DNA of 64,000 nt from Microvirga pudoricolor (GCF_016892705.1 NZ_JAFEMB010000001.1:992001-1056000), one strand, 5' to 3'; numbered from the stretch's first letter, positions 27,135-36,643 are shown. The notes: generated from the sequence alone by a model not told the origin. Program-made: numbers and translations.

Positions 27135-28328
27135 TCACCCTTCCGCAACGGGAGTTCTGGCTCCGCCGATCGCGGGCGTGACGGCATCCCGGCGCTTCGA
27201 CGCCTCGGAGGCTGCCGACCAGTTGATGGAGCGCCCGCCGCTGAGATGCGAGAACAGGCGCGGCGTGAAGGTCGTCATCAGCTTGGCGATCAGCAGCGCC
27301 ACGGCGAGCGTGATCGCGATGGTGGCGAAGTAGTTCAGGAGAAGGGCCGCATCGCCGTTCCCGGGAATGACCCGCGCCAGGCCTTCCTTGATGAACTGGT
27401 TGAGGGGCCAGTGAATCGAGTGCAGGAAGAACGCGACGGCGCCCAAGGCCGTCACCCGGCGCCCCCAGAAGGTATTCATCAGGAGTGGAGCGCAGCCCCA
27501 GAAGGCCGCGACGCCGAGAACGCGAAGCAGCCGCGTGCCGGGGCCGTAGAGGAACTCGCCCAGCGTGCCGTCCTCGGGGATGAAGGCGGGCGCGAGGGTT
27601 CGCAACCCGATCAGGACCACGTAGATCGCCATCAGGACGACGCCGTTGCGGGCGCTCACGAAGTCGAGGTTCCAGTACCGCAGCCGGGCCATGCCGCCCA
27701 GATAGAAGAAGAACAGCACGTCGGGCCGGAAGAAGATGACGAAGTCATAATCGACGAGCCAGGCCGCGCCGATGCCGACGAGGCCCACATAGGGCGCCTT
27801 GCGGATCAGAAGCCCCAGAAGCGGCGAGATCAGAACCGTGAGCAGCAGGTCGTGCAGGAACCAGAACTGGAAATTGACCGGGTGGCGGGTGATGCCTACG
27901 AGAGCGTTGAGGGTCGAGCCGATGCCGAGCTTCTCGACATCGTAGGTGATGATGGATTGCAGCGGAGAATCGGGCCACAGGGCCGCGATCCCGATGAAGA
28001 GAACAACCACGAAGGCATTCCAGGACAGCATCGGCAGCAGAACCGAGTGGACCCGGCTGCGATAGCGCTTCAGGTAGAAGCCCGGCGTCGGGTTCATGCT
28101 CTTGAAGAAGAGGTAACCCGAGATGGCGCTCAGGACCGGAACGGCGCTGAAGAACAGGAACAGGAAAAAAGAATTGACGAACGTCGCGATGGGCGTTGCC
28201 GTATCGCCATAACCCCGGAACGGCGAGCGGTCGGATCCCGGGAACGCGCCGTAATGAAGGAACACAAGCCCGATAATCAGGAGCAGGCGCAAGAAGTTGA
28301 TCCTGCGCTCCAAGTCGGTGTCCGTCAT
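27135..28328 (-). CDS. Membrane acyltransferase family 3 protein (OpgC/OafA-like)
   Basis: An inner-membrane protein of 397 aa with about ten hydrophobic helices, of the acyltransferase-3 superfamily, which moves acyl groups onto sugars, glucans or lipids. The start at 28328 has a strong ribosome site (GGAGGATCAT); a longer frame to 28424 lacks one. Helix 1 contains the conserved histidine in GLVFLHYG, and later YLFFKS and FLHDLLLT fit the family. The C-terminal tail of about 40 residues is polar and cytoplasmic. No glucan-synthesis genes are next to it, so the acceptor is unknown. Confidence 0.85.
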   Translation of the reverse strand: MTDTDLERRINFLRLLLIIGLVFLHYGAFPGSDRSPFRGYGDTATPIATFVNSFFLFLFFSAVPVLSAISGYLFFKSMNPTPGFYLKRYRSRVHSVLLPMLSWNAFVVVLFIGIAALWPDSPLQSIITYDVEKLGIGSTLNALVGITRHPVNFQFWFLHDLLLTVLISPLLGLLIRKAPYVGLVGIGAAWLVDYDFVIFFRPDVLFFFYLGGMARLRYWNLDFVSARNGVVLMAIYVVLIGLRTLAPAFIPEDGTLGEFLYGPGTRLLRVLGVAAFWGCAPLLMNTFWGRRVTALGAVAFFLHSIHWPLNQFIKEGLARVIPGNGDAALLLNYFATIAITLAVALLIAKLMTTFTPRLFSHLSGGRSINWSAASEASKRRDAVTPAIGGARTPVAEG

Positions 28329-28569
28329 ATGATCCTCCACGCCGCTGTCCGGCTTCTTCTGCGGGCCCGCGTGCAGGGCTCGGCGGAGCCTTTCGCGAAG
28401 CCCCTGCGCCGCCACTTGGCGCAATGGGTCGATGGGGATCGATTCTAGCCTGCCAGGGGCGGAAACGGCTTGGTCCCATTAGCGGGAGACGGGTGGCTCT
28501 TTAGGAGGACCATTCCGGCCATCACGAATTGTTGAGGAATTGGAAGCGCATGAGGGTGCCCCTCGCGTC

Positions 28570-29209
28570 CTATGCCGGATCGAGCCCGAGGAGTCCGCGG
28601 GCCCGGCGCAGGCCGTCCCGGATCCTTTCGGCCACGAGTGGGCTCGTGCAGACGTTGGCCGGGCTTGGGTGGGGGATCGCGATCACCGCGACCTCCGGGC
28701 GGAGGGTGCGGATCGTGTCCTGCGCGAATCCCGCGACCCGGCCGGCGAGCAGAATCCCCTGCAACCGGGGCAGGGGATCCAGGAGGGGCGGCAATTCCCG
28801 GATTGCGGCCCTGGCCTCGCTCGCGCGGGGCGACCGGTTGCGGGCTCCCGGCACCTGAATCACCCAGGGCACGGCGTTCCAGATCAGGGTCTCGCGCCTG
28901 GGGATGCCAGCCTCGCTCAGGTATCGGAAGAGGTTGGAGGCGGTACCCGTCGGGTTATCCCGGGACACGAAGGCGGTCTTGAAGACCTGCGGTCCCGGCG
29001 TCTCGAGCAGGAGGAGGAGCCGCGCCCGGATGCCCCCGTCGAGGGGGGTCCATGTCGGGCGCGGAGCCGTGCCGGGCCCGGATATCCCGCACGAAGGCCC
29101 CGAGCGGCACCATGTGCGGTTCACCCAGAAGCCCTCGGCGGATCTCGAGAGCCGAAGGATCGCCAAGCGACTTCGGCTCTCGCGGTTCACGATGTCCCCC
29201 GAAGGACAT
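28570..29209 (-). pseudogene. Uracil-DNA glycosylase family gene with a +1 frameshift
   Basis: The region encodes a uracil-DNA glycosylase superfamily protein in two frames. From the ATG at 29209 the first frame gives MSFGGHREP through EPHMVPLGAFVRDIRARHG to about 29049; the second continues DGGIRARLLLLLETPGP to the stop at 28570. The switch lies at a G6 run (29043-29048, C6 on the coding strand); five bases would join them as APDMDPLDGGIRARL and give a 212-aa protein. Motifs are LLETPGP and FVSRDNP near the first active-site loop and IPHPSP as the second. It begins 6 bp after the aldehyde dehydrogenase stop. It may be a true pseudogene, a phase-variable gene or a sequencing error. Confidence 0.8.
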
Positions 29210-29215
29210 CAGGCC

Positions 29216-30691
29216 TTATTCGCTGCCCTTGGTCTTGGGCACGTAGGGGCCGTTGCCGTCGAAGGTGTAGGCCGTCTTGACGGTGGTGTAGAACTCCTCC
29301 GCATAGCGGCCCTGTTCGCGCGGGCCGTAGGACGAACCCTTTCGGCCGCCGAACGGCACGTGGTAATCCACGCCCGCCGTCGGCAGGTTCACCATCACCA
29401 TGCCGGCCTCCGCATTGCGCTTGAAGTGCGAGGCATGCTTCAGGCTCGTGGTGCAGATGCCCGAGGACAGGCCGAAGGGCGTGTCGTTGGCGATATCCAG
29501 GGCCTCCTCGTAATCACGGGCGCGGATGACCGTCGCCACGGGGCCGAAGATTTCCTCCCGCGCGATGCGCATGGAATTGTCCACGTTCGTGAACAAGGCC
29601 GGCTCCAGGTAGAAGCCGGGCGTGTCGCGCTTGAGCAATTCGCCGCCCTGGGCCAGCGTCGCGCCTTCGTCCTTGCCGATGCGGATGTAGTTCAGGTCCT
29701 GGTCGAGTTGGCTCTGGTCGACCACCGGGCCGATATGCGTGCCGCTCTTGAGGGCGTCGTCCACCACGAGACCCCGCATGCGCTCCGTCATGGCCTGCAC
29801 GAAACGGTCGTGGATGCCGTCCGTCACGATGATGCGCGAGGACGCCGTGCAGCGCTGGCCGGTGGAGAAGAACGCGCTGTTAATGCCGCATTCCACCGCG
29901 ACGTTGAGATCGGCATCGTCCAGAACCACCATGGGGTTCTTGCCGCCCATCTCGAGCTGCACCTTCTTCATCGGGTCGCCCGTGACGCACTTCATCGCCA
30001 CTTGGCGGCCCGTGGAGACGGAACCCGTGAAGGAAATGGCCGACACCTTCGGGCTCTTCAGCATCGCTTCACCCACGATGGAGCCGCGCCCCATAACGAG
30101 GTTGAACACGCCCGCCGGGATCCCCGCCTTGATGATGATCTCGGACAACGCATGAGCCGAGCCCGGCACCAGTTCGGCGGGCTTGAACACCACCGTGTTG
30201 CCGTAGGCCAGCGCCGGCGCGATCTTCCAGGCCGGGATCGCGATGGGGAAGTTCCAGGGCGTGATGAGGCCGATGACGCCCACGGGCTCGCGGGTGATCT
30301 CCACGTCGATGGCGGGGCGCACGGAGGGCAGCTTCTCGCCCGCCATGCGCAGGCACTCGCCCGCGAAGAACTGGAAGATCTGCCCGGCGCGGGTCACCTC
30401 GCCGATGCCCTCCGGCAGGGTCTTGCCCTCCTCGCGGGAGAGCAGGCGGCCGAGCTCGTCCTTGCGGGCGATGATCTCGTCGCCGACCTTCTTGAGAATG
30501 TCGTGGCGCAGCTGGATCGAGGAGCGCGACCAGGCCGGGAAGGCGTCGTGGGCGGCCGCGATCGCGGCTTCGGCCTCGGCCGCGGAAGCGCGGGCGAACT
30601 CGCCCACCACGTCGCCCGTGTTGGAGGGGTTGATGTCGGGGGACGCCTCCGTGGCGTTCACCCATTCGCCTGCGATGTAATTCTTGGTCAT
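29216..30691 (-). CDS. Aldehyde dehydrogenase, probable 2,5-dioxovalerate (alpha-ketoglutarate semialdehyde) dehydrogenase
   Basis: An NAD(P)-dependent aldehyde dehydrogenase of 491 aa. The general-base glutamate is in LEMGGKNP and the nucleophile is C281 in GQRCTAS; the nucleotide loop is FTGSVSTG. The opening (YIAGEWV) and the ending GRKGSSYGPREQG are those of alpha-ketoglutarate semialdehyde dehydrogenases. It starts 2 bp after a XylX-like dehydratase gene, which supports the last step of a Weimberg-type pentonate or sugar-acid pathway ending in 2-oxoglutarate. The exact substrate is inferred from context. Confidence 0.88.
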   Translation of the reverse strand: MTKNYIAGEWVNATEASPDINPSNTGDVVGEFARASAAEAEAAIAAAHDAFPAWSRSSIQLRHDILKKVGDEIIARKDELGRLLSREEGKTLPEGIGEVTRAGQIFQFFAGECLRMAGEKLPSVRPAIDVEITREPVGVIGLITPWNFPIAIPAWKIAPALAYGNTVVFKPAELVPGSAHALSEIIIKAGIPAGVFNLVMGRGSIVGEAMLKSPKVSAISFTGSVSTGRQVAMKCVTGDPMKKVQLEMGGKNPMVVLDDADLNVAVECGINSAFFSTGQRCTASSRIIVTDGIHDRFVQAMTERMRGLVVDDALKSGTHIGPVVDQSQLDQDLNYIRIGKDEGATLAQGGELLKRDTPGFYLEPALFTNVDNSMRIAREEIFGPVATVIRARDYEEALDIANDTPFGLSSGICTTSLKHASHFKRNAEAGMVMVNLPTAGVDYHVPFGGRKGSSYGPREQGRYAEEFYTTVKTAYTFDGNGPYVPKTKGSE

Positions 30692-30693
30692 GG

Positions 30694-31893
30694 TCAGCCT
30701 TCCCGATTCGGTTGGATGAGGTTGCGTCCGGCCAGATTGGCCATGAGGGCGCCGATGCCGTAGGTCCAGGGCTCACATTCGGCGCTGGTGCGCATGCGGT
30801 TGACCAGCGCGCCCAGTTGCGGGGTCGCGATGGTGACGATGTCGCCGGGCTTGTGCGTGAAGCCCTGCCCCGCCTCGTCCCGGTCCTGGGTCGGCGCGAA
30901 CATCGTGCCCATGAACAGTACGAAGCCGTCCGGATATTGATGGTTGCGGTTGATGGTCTGGGCGACCAGATCCTCCGGGTCGCGGCTGATCTTGGAGATC
31001 GACGAGGAGCCTTCGAGCTTGAAGCCGTCCTCGCCCTCGACCGTCAGCGTGACGGTGGTTTGGCGCACGTCGTCCAGGGAGAAGGTCTCGTCGAAGAAGC
31101 GAATGAACGGTCCGACCGAGCAGGAGGCGTTGTTGTCCTTCGCCTTGGACAGGAGCAGCGCCGAGCGGCCCTCGAAGTCGCGCAGGTTCACGTCGTTGCC
31201 GAGCGTCGCGCCGACGATGCGGCCCTCCCCCGACACCACCACCACGACCTCCGGCTCCGGGTTGTTCCAGGTGGACTTGGGATGGTAGCCCGCATTCATG
31301 AAGGCCCCGATGGATGAGAGCGTCGGCGCCTTGGTGAAGATCTCGGCGTCCGGGCCGATGCCGACCTCGAGATACTGGCTCCAGGCATTCTGGTCCATGA
31401 GCACCTTCTTGAGGTGCATGGCCTCCGGCGAGCCGGGCTTGAGGCGGCTCAGGTCGTCACCCACCAGCCGGGTCACTTCGGCCCGGATGGCGGCAGCCGC
31501 GCTGGCGTCGCCCCGGGCCCGCTCTTCGATCACCCTCTCCAGCATGGAGACCGCGAAGGTCACACCGGCGGCCTTGACGACCTGAAGGTCGACCGGCGCC
31601 AGGAGCCAGGGCTTGGACGGATCGCGGGTCTCGGAATCCGCATTCGCCAGGAGAGCGTCGAGATCGCCGATGCGCTCTCCCCGTGCATCCCGCAGGGTCC
31701 GGGCGGGGTCGGCGGATGCCGCGAGCGCGCTCACGGTGGAGCAGACGGACGAAATGTCGAAGACGCCCTCGTCCCGAATCGCCACCACGGACGGACCGAT
31801 GCCCGGACGCCACGCGCGACCCGCCAGAGCCCCCTTGAGCCCGTCCGACGGCAGGACGGATTTGATACGGTTTGGAGAAGTGAATTGATCCAT
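30694..31893 (-). CDS. Fumarylacetoacetate hydrolase family protein, XylX-like 2-keto-3-deoxy-pentonate dehydratase
   Basis: A 399-aa protein from the ATG at 31893 (a GTG at 31902 is possible). The C-terminal FAH domain carries PEPEVVVVV and GNDVNLRDFEGRSALLL, with acidic metal ligands, and the segment IGPDAEIFTKAPTLSSIG. These resemble the FAH-superfamily dehydratases KdaD of Sulfolobus and XylX of Caulobacter, which turn 2-keto-3-deoxy-pentonate into alpha-ketoglutarate semialdehyde. The next gene, 2 bp away, is the matching semialdehyde dehydrogenase. The sugar dehydrogenase and pentonate dehydratase are not in this window. True fumarylacetoacetase activity is unlikely given the partner. 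Confidence 0.82.
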   Translation of the reverse strand: MDQFTSPNRIKSVLPSDGLKGALAGRAWRPGIGPSVVAIRDEGVFDISSVCSTVSALAASADPARTLRDARGERIGDLDALLANADSETRDPSKPWLLAPVDLQVVKAAGVTFAVSMLERVIEERARGDASAAAAIRAEVTRLVGDDLSRLKPGSPEAMHLKKVLMDQNAWSQYLEVGIGPDAEIFTKAPTLSSIGAFMNAGYHPKSTWNNPEPEVVVVVSGEGRIVGATLGNDVNLRDFEGRSALLLSKAKDNNASCSVGPFIRFFDETFSLDDVRQTTVTLTVEGEDGFKLEGSSSISKISRDPEDLVAQTINRNHQYPDGFVLFMGTMFAPTQDRDEAGQGFTHKPGDIVTIATPQLGALVNRMRTSAECEPWTYGIGALMANLAGRNLIQPNREG

Positions 31894-32018
31894 GGCCCTC
31901 ACCAGCTGCGACGGGCGCGAGATTGGCCCGCCTCCGTCGTGGGCCCTTCATATAGCGGCCGGGCCGTTCCGACGACAGGAAAAGACGCTGGCGGCGCACA
32001 TCCGGCCGGTGCTGGCCC

Positions 32019-32615
32019 TTAGATCAGCGCTCCGACGGCCGTGAGGTGAGGATCGTGGATACCGTCCCGTCGGAAGGCCTCGACGGTGTCGCGCCAATAC
32101 TCGACATTCGCCCCGGCCTGCCCGGCGGAGCCGGCGATCCATTCGGCAATCGCCGCATCCGTAAGGCCAGGGCGGTAAAGCGGTCCTTCGCGCCGGGTAT
32201 CGAAGACAAGGACCGGGAGCGGACCAAGATTCGCATGGGCCTCGGTCCAGACGGGAACGTAGGCCGGCAGGCGCATCTCCTGGCGCCAGACGGTCATCAG
32301 GTCCCTCTCGAGGCAGCCGGGCTCGATCCGGTACGCCAGCCCGTCGCAGGCGCCGGATCGCTCCAGGCCGAGAACAAGGCCAGGCGCTTCGGCCGTTCCC
32401 CGGTTGAGAGGATCCGCGATGTTGAAGCACCGGCTGTAGCCCGCAAGCGTCGCAACCCGCCGCTCCGCGGGCCGGAAGGGCGGATCGGCCGCCAGGGCGC
32501 CGTAGACGAAAAGCCAGATGTCCGCGTGCGCGACCGGAAAGGGGGCCCGTCGAAGGGCTTCGTCCAACGAGGCTTTGAGGAGAGCCTCGTCGGCAAGACT
32601 GACGTGAAGTGTCAT
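32019..32615 (-). CDS. ChaC-like gamma-glutamylcyclotransferase
   Basis: A 198-aa protein of the ChaC family, which cleaves glutathione or gamma-glutamyl compounds to 5-oxoproline. The substrate-binding loop is present as FVYGAL (usually YGSL; Ala replaces the common Ser). NRGTAEAPGLVLGLE, the family aspartate/glutamate region and LPVWT-like AYVPVWTEA follow in the ChaC order, and ANVEYWRDTVEAFRRDGI is the usual end. Start ATG at 32615. It lies 81 bp after the mocA-like gene, on the same strand, and may be the last gene of the molybdoenzyme operon or independent. Confidence 0.83.
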   Translation of the reverse strand: MTLHVSLADEALLKASLDEALRRAPFPVAHADIWLFVYGALAADPPFRPAERRVATLAGYSRCFNIADPLNRGTAEAPGLVLGLERSGACDGLAYRIEPGCLERDLMTVWRQEMRLPAYVPVWTEAHANLGPLPVLVFDTRREGPLYRPGLTDAAIAEWIAGSAGQAGANVEYWRDTVEAFRRDGIHDPHLTAVGALI

Positions 32616-32696
32616 GGGGAGGGTTTCGTGAGGGACGCAACCTGCGGCAAACCCACGGGCGCGTCTGGCGTTCCCTCGGGCCGGAAAACTCTTTCG

Positions 32697-33311
32697 TTAT
32701 CGGGTTCCCGGGCCGGGTTGTGCCTCGAGATCCCGTTTCTCGTCCACGTCGAACAGGACCCCATCCTCCTCCACCTCGACCCTCGCGAGCCTGTTCCCGA
32801 GGCGATCCAGGAGTTTTCCGGCACCGAAATCGCCTGATAGGGCCTCGACCTCCTCAAAAAGGCCGCGCGTGAGGAGAACCGGGTGACCGCGCCTGCCGCG
32901 AAAAACCGGAACGGCCGCCGCGTGACGGCCCGCCAGGGCAAGCCGCAGGCGGTTCGGCACGTCCGGGGGAATGCAGGGCATGTCGCCCAGGAACACGAAG
33001 GCACCCTCGGCCTCGTCGGGGAGGGCGCGGATGCCTGCCCGCAGGGACGCCGATAGGCCCTGGCGGTAATCGCTGGCCTGAACCAGGACCGGCATCGGCG
33101 CGCTCCGGTCCTGCATCCAGCCCCGCACGGCCGCTGACACCTCGCCCGCATCGAAGCCCGTGACCACGATGACCCCGCGGACGGGCGCGGTGGCGGCCGC
33201 GTCGAGGGCGGCGTAGATCAGCGGGGCGCCCCGCCAGGGAGCCAGGAGCTTGCGGCCGCCGAAGCGGCTGCCCGCCCCAGCGGCGAGAACCAGGGCATGG
33301 AGGGTGCTCAC
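32697..33311 (-). CDS. Molybdenum cofactor nucleotidyltransferase (MocA-like)
   Basis: A MobA-like nucleotidyltransferase of 204 aa. The GTP/CTP-binding motif LAAGAGSRFGGRKLL begins at about residue 9, and GDMPCIPP is the metal-binding segment. By analogy with MocA it adds CMP to molybdopterin, forming the cytosine dinucleotide used by xanthine-oxidase family enzymes. The only plausible start is GTG at 33311, 5 bp after the xdhC stop; the open frame before it is Arg/Gly-rich shadow. The context (paoABC-xdhC) supports a cofactor-maturation role over a sugar nucleotide transferase. Confidence 0.86.
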   Translation of the reverse strand: MSTLHALVLAAGAGSRFGGRKLLAPWRGAPLIYAALDAAATAPVRGVIVVTGFDAGEVSAAVRGWMQDRSAPMPVLVQASDYRQGLSASLRAGIRALPDEAEGAFVFLGDMPCIPPDVPNRLRLALAGRHAAAVPVFRGRRGHPVLLTRGLFEEVEALSGDFGAGKLLDRLGNRLARVEVEEDGVLFDVDEKRDLEAQPGPGTR

Positions 33312-33316
33312 GGATT

Positions 33317-34339
33317 TCAAGCGGCCGCGACGGTGTGCAAGGCCGGAGCCGGTGCGCGGGCTGCGGCCTCCAGGGTCTGGCCGACCTCCGCGATGACGCC
33401 GGTCGCGATCCCCCAAGGTGAGCGGGGGCCGGACGGCAGGCCGATCGGTGCTCTCAGGGCGTCGAAGCGATCCGGCGAGACGCCGGCGGCCAGAAGGCGC
33501 GCTCGCTTGGCCGGCAGTTTGCGCGTGGAGCCGAGCAGACCCACATAGCCGGCGCTCGACTGCAGGGCTGCGCAGAGAGCGTCGTGATCGTCCTCCTCCT
33601 GGTGGGTCGCCACCGCGACGGCACTCCAGGGATCGAGCCCTATGGCCGCGAGCGCCGTCCCCGGTGCATCACGCCAATAGCGGATGCCTTGGACAGGCGG
33701 GGGAGTGGCGGGCCCCTTGGGGCGGATGAGGTGTACCTCCCATCCGACCTGCCCGGCCATCATGGCCATGGCGAGGGCTGAGGGGTCGCTTCCCACGACG
33801 ATGAGGCGCGTCCGGGGGTCGTGGATGCGGTAGATTCTCGCGCCGTCGGCACACAGGCCTGCCCGGCCGCCGCCGGCTGCAAGGCCTTGGGCCGCCGTGG
33901 CTGGAAGACAGGTGCTCTCCCGGCCGTCGCTCGCCCAGACGACACGATGACGTCCCGCCTCCACGAGGTTCCGGGCGGCGGCGTTGCCGGGCGCGACCCG
34001 CTCGACCAGAAGCTCGATCCGACCGCCGCAGGGAAGCTGGATGTCGATGGGGCCGCCCTGGCCGTAAACCAGGCGCCGAGGCTCGTGATCGTCGAGGCAG
34101 TCCAGGGCGTGCCGGACCACATCGGCCTCGACGCATCCACCCGAAACGTAGCCCGACACGTCGTTTTGCGTGACGATCATCTGGGCGCCGATTCCTCGCG
34201 GCGACCCGCCGGTGGCCGCGTAGAGCGTCACAAGGGCGGAGGGCTCCCGGTCCGCCAGGGCCTTTTCCAGCGCGGGCCGGATATCGTCCGTCAAACCGAA
34301 GAGCGGCCAATCCGCCTTGACGGCATCAGCAGCAGCCAT
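33317..34339 (-). CDS. XdhC family molybdenum cofactor insertion protein (PaoD-like)
   Basis: A 340-aa chaperone that binds and matures the molybdenum cofactor and inserts it into its target oxidoreductase. The N-terminal XdhC/CoxI domain has GSPRGIGAQM and SGGCVEAD; the C-terminal Rossmann-type domain has LIVVGSDPSALAMA and GYVGLLGSTRK. It begins 9 bp after the stop of the large molybdenum subunit and is followed by mocA, the order seen for E. coli paoABCD. Confidence 0.92.
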   Translation of the reverse strand: MAAADAVKADWPLFGLTDDIRPALEKALADREPSALVTLYAATGGSPRGIGAQMIVTQNDVSGYVSGGCVEADVVRHALDCLDDHEPRRLVYGQGGPIDIQLPCGGRIELLVERVAPGNAAARNLVEAGRHRVVWASDGRESTCLPATAAQGLAAGGGRAGLCADGARIYRIHDPRTRLIVVGSDPSALAMAMMAGQVGWEVHLIRPKGPATPPPVQGIRYWRDAPGTALAAIGLDPWSAVAVATHQEEDDHDALCAALQSSAGYVGLLGSTRKLPAKRARLLAAGVSPDRFDALRAPIGLPSGPRSPWGIATGVIAEVGQTLEAAARAPAPALHTVAAA

Positions 34340-34348
34340 GGCGGCTCC

Positions 34349-36643
34349 TCAAAGCAGATCCTCGATGCGGATCGGCAGGTCGCGGATGCGGCGACCCGTG
34401 GCATGGAACACCGCGTTGGAAACGGCAGCGGCCGTTCCCACGTTGCCCAGTTCGCCCAGACCTTTGATGCCGAGTGCGTTCACCTGGTAATCCTCCTCCG
34501 GCACGAAGATCACGTCAACGTCCCGGATGTCGGCGTTGACGGGGATCAGATACTCGGCGAGATCGTCGTTGAGGTAGCGGGCGGCGCGCCGGTCGATGTC
34601 CGTGGCCTCGTGCAGCGCCGATCCGATGCCCCAGATCATCCCGCCCAGCAGCTGGCTGCGAGCCGTGGTCGGGCTGATGATGCGGCCGGCCGCGAAGGCG
34701 CCGACGATGCGGGGCACGCGGATCTCCCGGGTGCGCCTGTGGATCCGAACCTCAAGAAACTCCGCCCCGAAGGCATATTGGATATGATCCCCCGCAGCGC
34801 TGCCGGACGTCATGGCCGGCAAGCCGCTTTCCAGCATCTTGTGGCCCATGACCTTCACGGTGCCGGAAGCGATCTCGGGCGTGTACTTGACGTAGGATTC
34901 CATGGGGCCGAAATCGATGCGCGTCAGGGCGTCCTTGAGCGGCTCGCTGCGGCCGTCGGGGGTCACGAGCCGGCCATCGCGAAGACGCATCGCCCCGTGA
35001 TCGGCCCCGCCGAGCGGCCCATCCGCGTGGCTCGCGGCCTGCGCGAGCCGGTCGCGGATGTCCTCGCAGGCCTGAGCGACCGCGTTGCAGATGCTCGCGG
35101 TGGCATTCGATCCTCCCGCCACGGGCGCCGGCGGCAGGGTGCTGTCGCCCAATTCGACGCTGACCTGTTCGAGAGGCACGCCGAGCAGGTCGGCGGCCGT
35201 GAGAGCGATGGCCGTGTAGGCGCCCGTCCCGATGTCGTGGCCGGCGGTCTGAACGCGCACCGTGCCGTTGGGCGCGACCGTCACGCGCGCCTCGGCGGGC
35301 GCCACGTTGCTGGGGTAGCAGGCCGTGGCGCAGCCCCAGCCGATCAGCCAGTCGCCGTCGGTCATGGAGCCAGGCAGCGGGTTGCGCTTCGACCACCCGA
35401 AAGCCTCTGCGGCCCGGTCGTAGCACTGCATGAGGGCCCGGCTCGAATAGGGTTTCCCGTCGATGGGATTGACCTGCGTGTCGTTGATGCGGCGCAGTTC
35501 GACCGGATCCATGGTCAGGGCCACGGCCAACTCGTCCATCGCGCATTCGAGCGCGTACACATAGGGCACCTCGGCGGGGGAGCGCATGAAGCCGGGCGTG
35601 CCCCGGTCGGCGTGCACGATGTTCACCTTGGTGTAGATGTTCGGGCAGGCGTAGAGAAGCGACGTGGTTTCTGTCCCGGCGACCTTGTAATTGTCGGGCC
35701 GCGAGGAGACTTCCCAGCCCTCGTGCGACAACGAGGTCAGGCGCCCCGACCGATCCGCGCCGAGCTTGACGTGATGCTCGGTCTCGGCCCGGTAGGTGGA
35801 CACCGTGAAGGCTTGAGCGCGGGTCGAGACAAGCTTGACCGGCCGGTTGAGTCGCTTCGCCGCCAGGGCCACGAAGGCCGTGCGGGGCGTCAGGGCGGCC
35901 TTGGACCCGAAGGCGCCGCCCACGAAAGGCGACACGACCCGGATCTTGTCGGCGCTCATGTTGAGTTGCTGAGCCAAGCCGTTCTTGAGGCCATGAACGA
36001 ACTGGCTCGGCTCATAGACGGTCAGCGTATCGCCCGACCAGACGCAGGTGGTCGTGAAGAGCTCGATGGGATTGTGATGCTGCGTCGGCGTCGCGTAATA
36101 GGCATCGACCTGAACCTCGGCCTCCCGGAAGGCCTTCTCGGCGTCGCCCGTCTTCGGGTCGGAGCCCGACAGCGGATTCGACATCTGCCGCGGCTGGGGT
36201 CGGGTGTCGCCGAAGCCGGCGACCGCCTCCCGCACGTCGTAGTCGACCCGCACCTTGTGGGCGGCCTCGCGCGCCGCCTCGAAGGTCTCGGCGACCACCA
36301 TGGCGACGATCTGGCCGTCATGCCAAATCTTGGGCGAATCCATCGGCATGATGGTGGTGGAGGTGTAGCCGCCGCCTGCGAAGAACCGGGCCTTGCCGAC
36401 CTTGCCACGGGTGTTCTCGTAGGTGAGGATGTCGAGCACGCCCTCGACGGCCTGCGCGTCTTCGAGATGGAACTGCTTGATCCTTCCACGGGCGATGGTG
36501 CTCGTGACCAGGAACGCGTGAGCCGCGTCCTCCACGCCGACGTCCGAGGGGTAGCAGGCAGCCCCGGTGACCTTCAGACGACCGTCGATGCGAGGCACGG
36601 ACCTGCCGATCATGCCGCCGTCGATGCGGGAGGGAGCATTCAT
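34349..36643 (-). CDS. paoC: Aldehyde oxidoreductase molybdenum-binding subunit (PaoC type)
   Basis: The catalytic subunit of a xanthine-oxidase family enzyme, 764 aa from the ATG at 36643, which overlaps the stop of the FAD subunit by 4 bp. It contains the first aldehyde oxidase/xanthine dehydrogenase domain (GRLKVTGAACYPSD near residue 20), then the molybdopterin-binding domain with VVSPFVGGAFGSK and AGHDIGTGAYT. The catalytic glutamate is E731 in GLGELG. The overall design matches the periplasmic aldehyde oxidoreductase PaoC. Unlike PaoA of E. coli, the small subunit here has no obvious Tat signal, so the complex may be cytoplasmic. The substrate is probably an aromatic or other aldehyde. 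Confidence 0.9.
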   Translation of the reverse strand: MNAPSRIDGGMIGRSVPRIDGRLKVTGAACYPSDVGVEDAAHAFLVTSTIARGRIKQFHLEDAQAVEGVLDILTYENTRGKVGKARFFAGGGYTSTTIMPMDSPKIWHDGQIVAMVVAETFEAAREAAHKVRVDYDVREAVAGFGDTRPQPRQMSNPLSGSDPKTGDAEKAFREAEVQVDAYYATPTQHHNPIELFTTTCVWSGDTLTVYEPSQFVHGLKNGLAQQLNMSADKIRVVSPFVGGAFGSKAALTPRTAFVALAAKRLNRPVKLVSTRAQAFTVSTYRAETEHHVKLGADRSGRLTSLSHEGWEVSSRPDNYKVAGTETTSLLYACPNIYTKVNIVHADRGTPGFMRSPAEVPYVYALECAMDELAVALTMDPVELRRINDTQVNPIDGKPYSSRALMQCYDRAAEAFGWSKRNPLPGSMTDGDWLIGWGCATACYPSNVAPAEARVTVAPNGTVRVQTAGHDIGTGAYTAIALTAADLLGVPLEQVSVELGDSTLPPAPVAGGSNATASICNAVAQACEDIRDRLAQAASHADGPLGGADHGAMRLRDGRLVTPDGRSEPLKDALTRIDFGPMESYVKYTPEIASGTVKVMGHKMLESGLPAMTSGSAAGDHIQYAFGAEFLEVRIHRRTREIRVPRIVGAFAAGRIISPTTARSQLLGGMIWGIGSALHEATDIDRRAARYLNDDLAEYLIPVNADIRDVDVIFVPEEDYQVNALGIKGLGELGNVGTAAAVSNAVFHATGRRIRDLPIRIEDLL

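Noticed and set aside
28955..29209. Separate 84-aa gene at the 5' side of the glycosylase
   Set aside because: Its conserved part continues directly into the downstream frame once one base of the G6 run is removed, so it is the N-terminus of the same broken gene.
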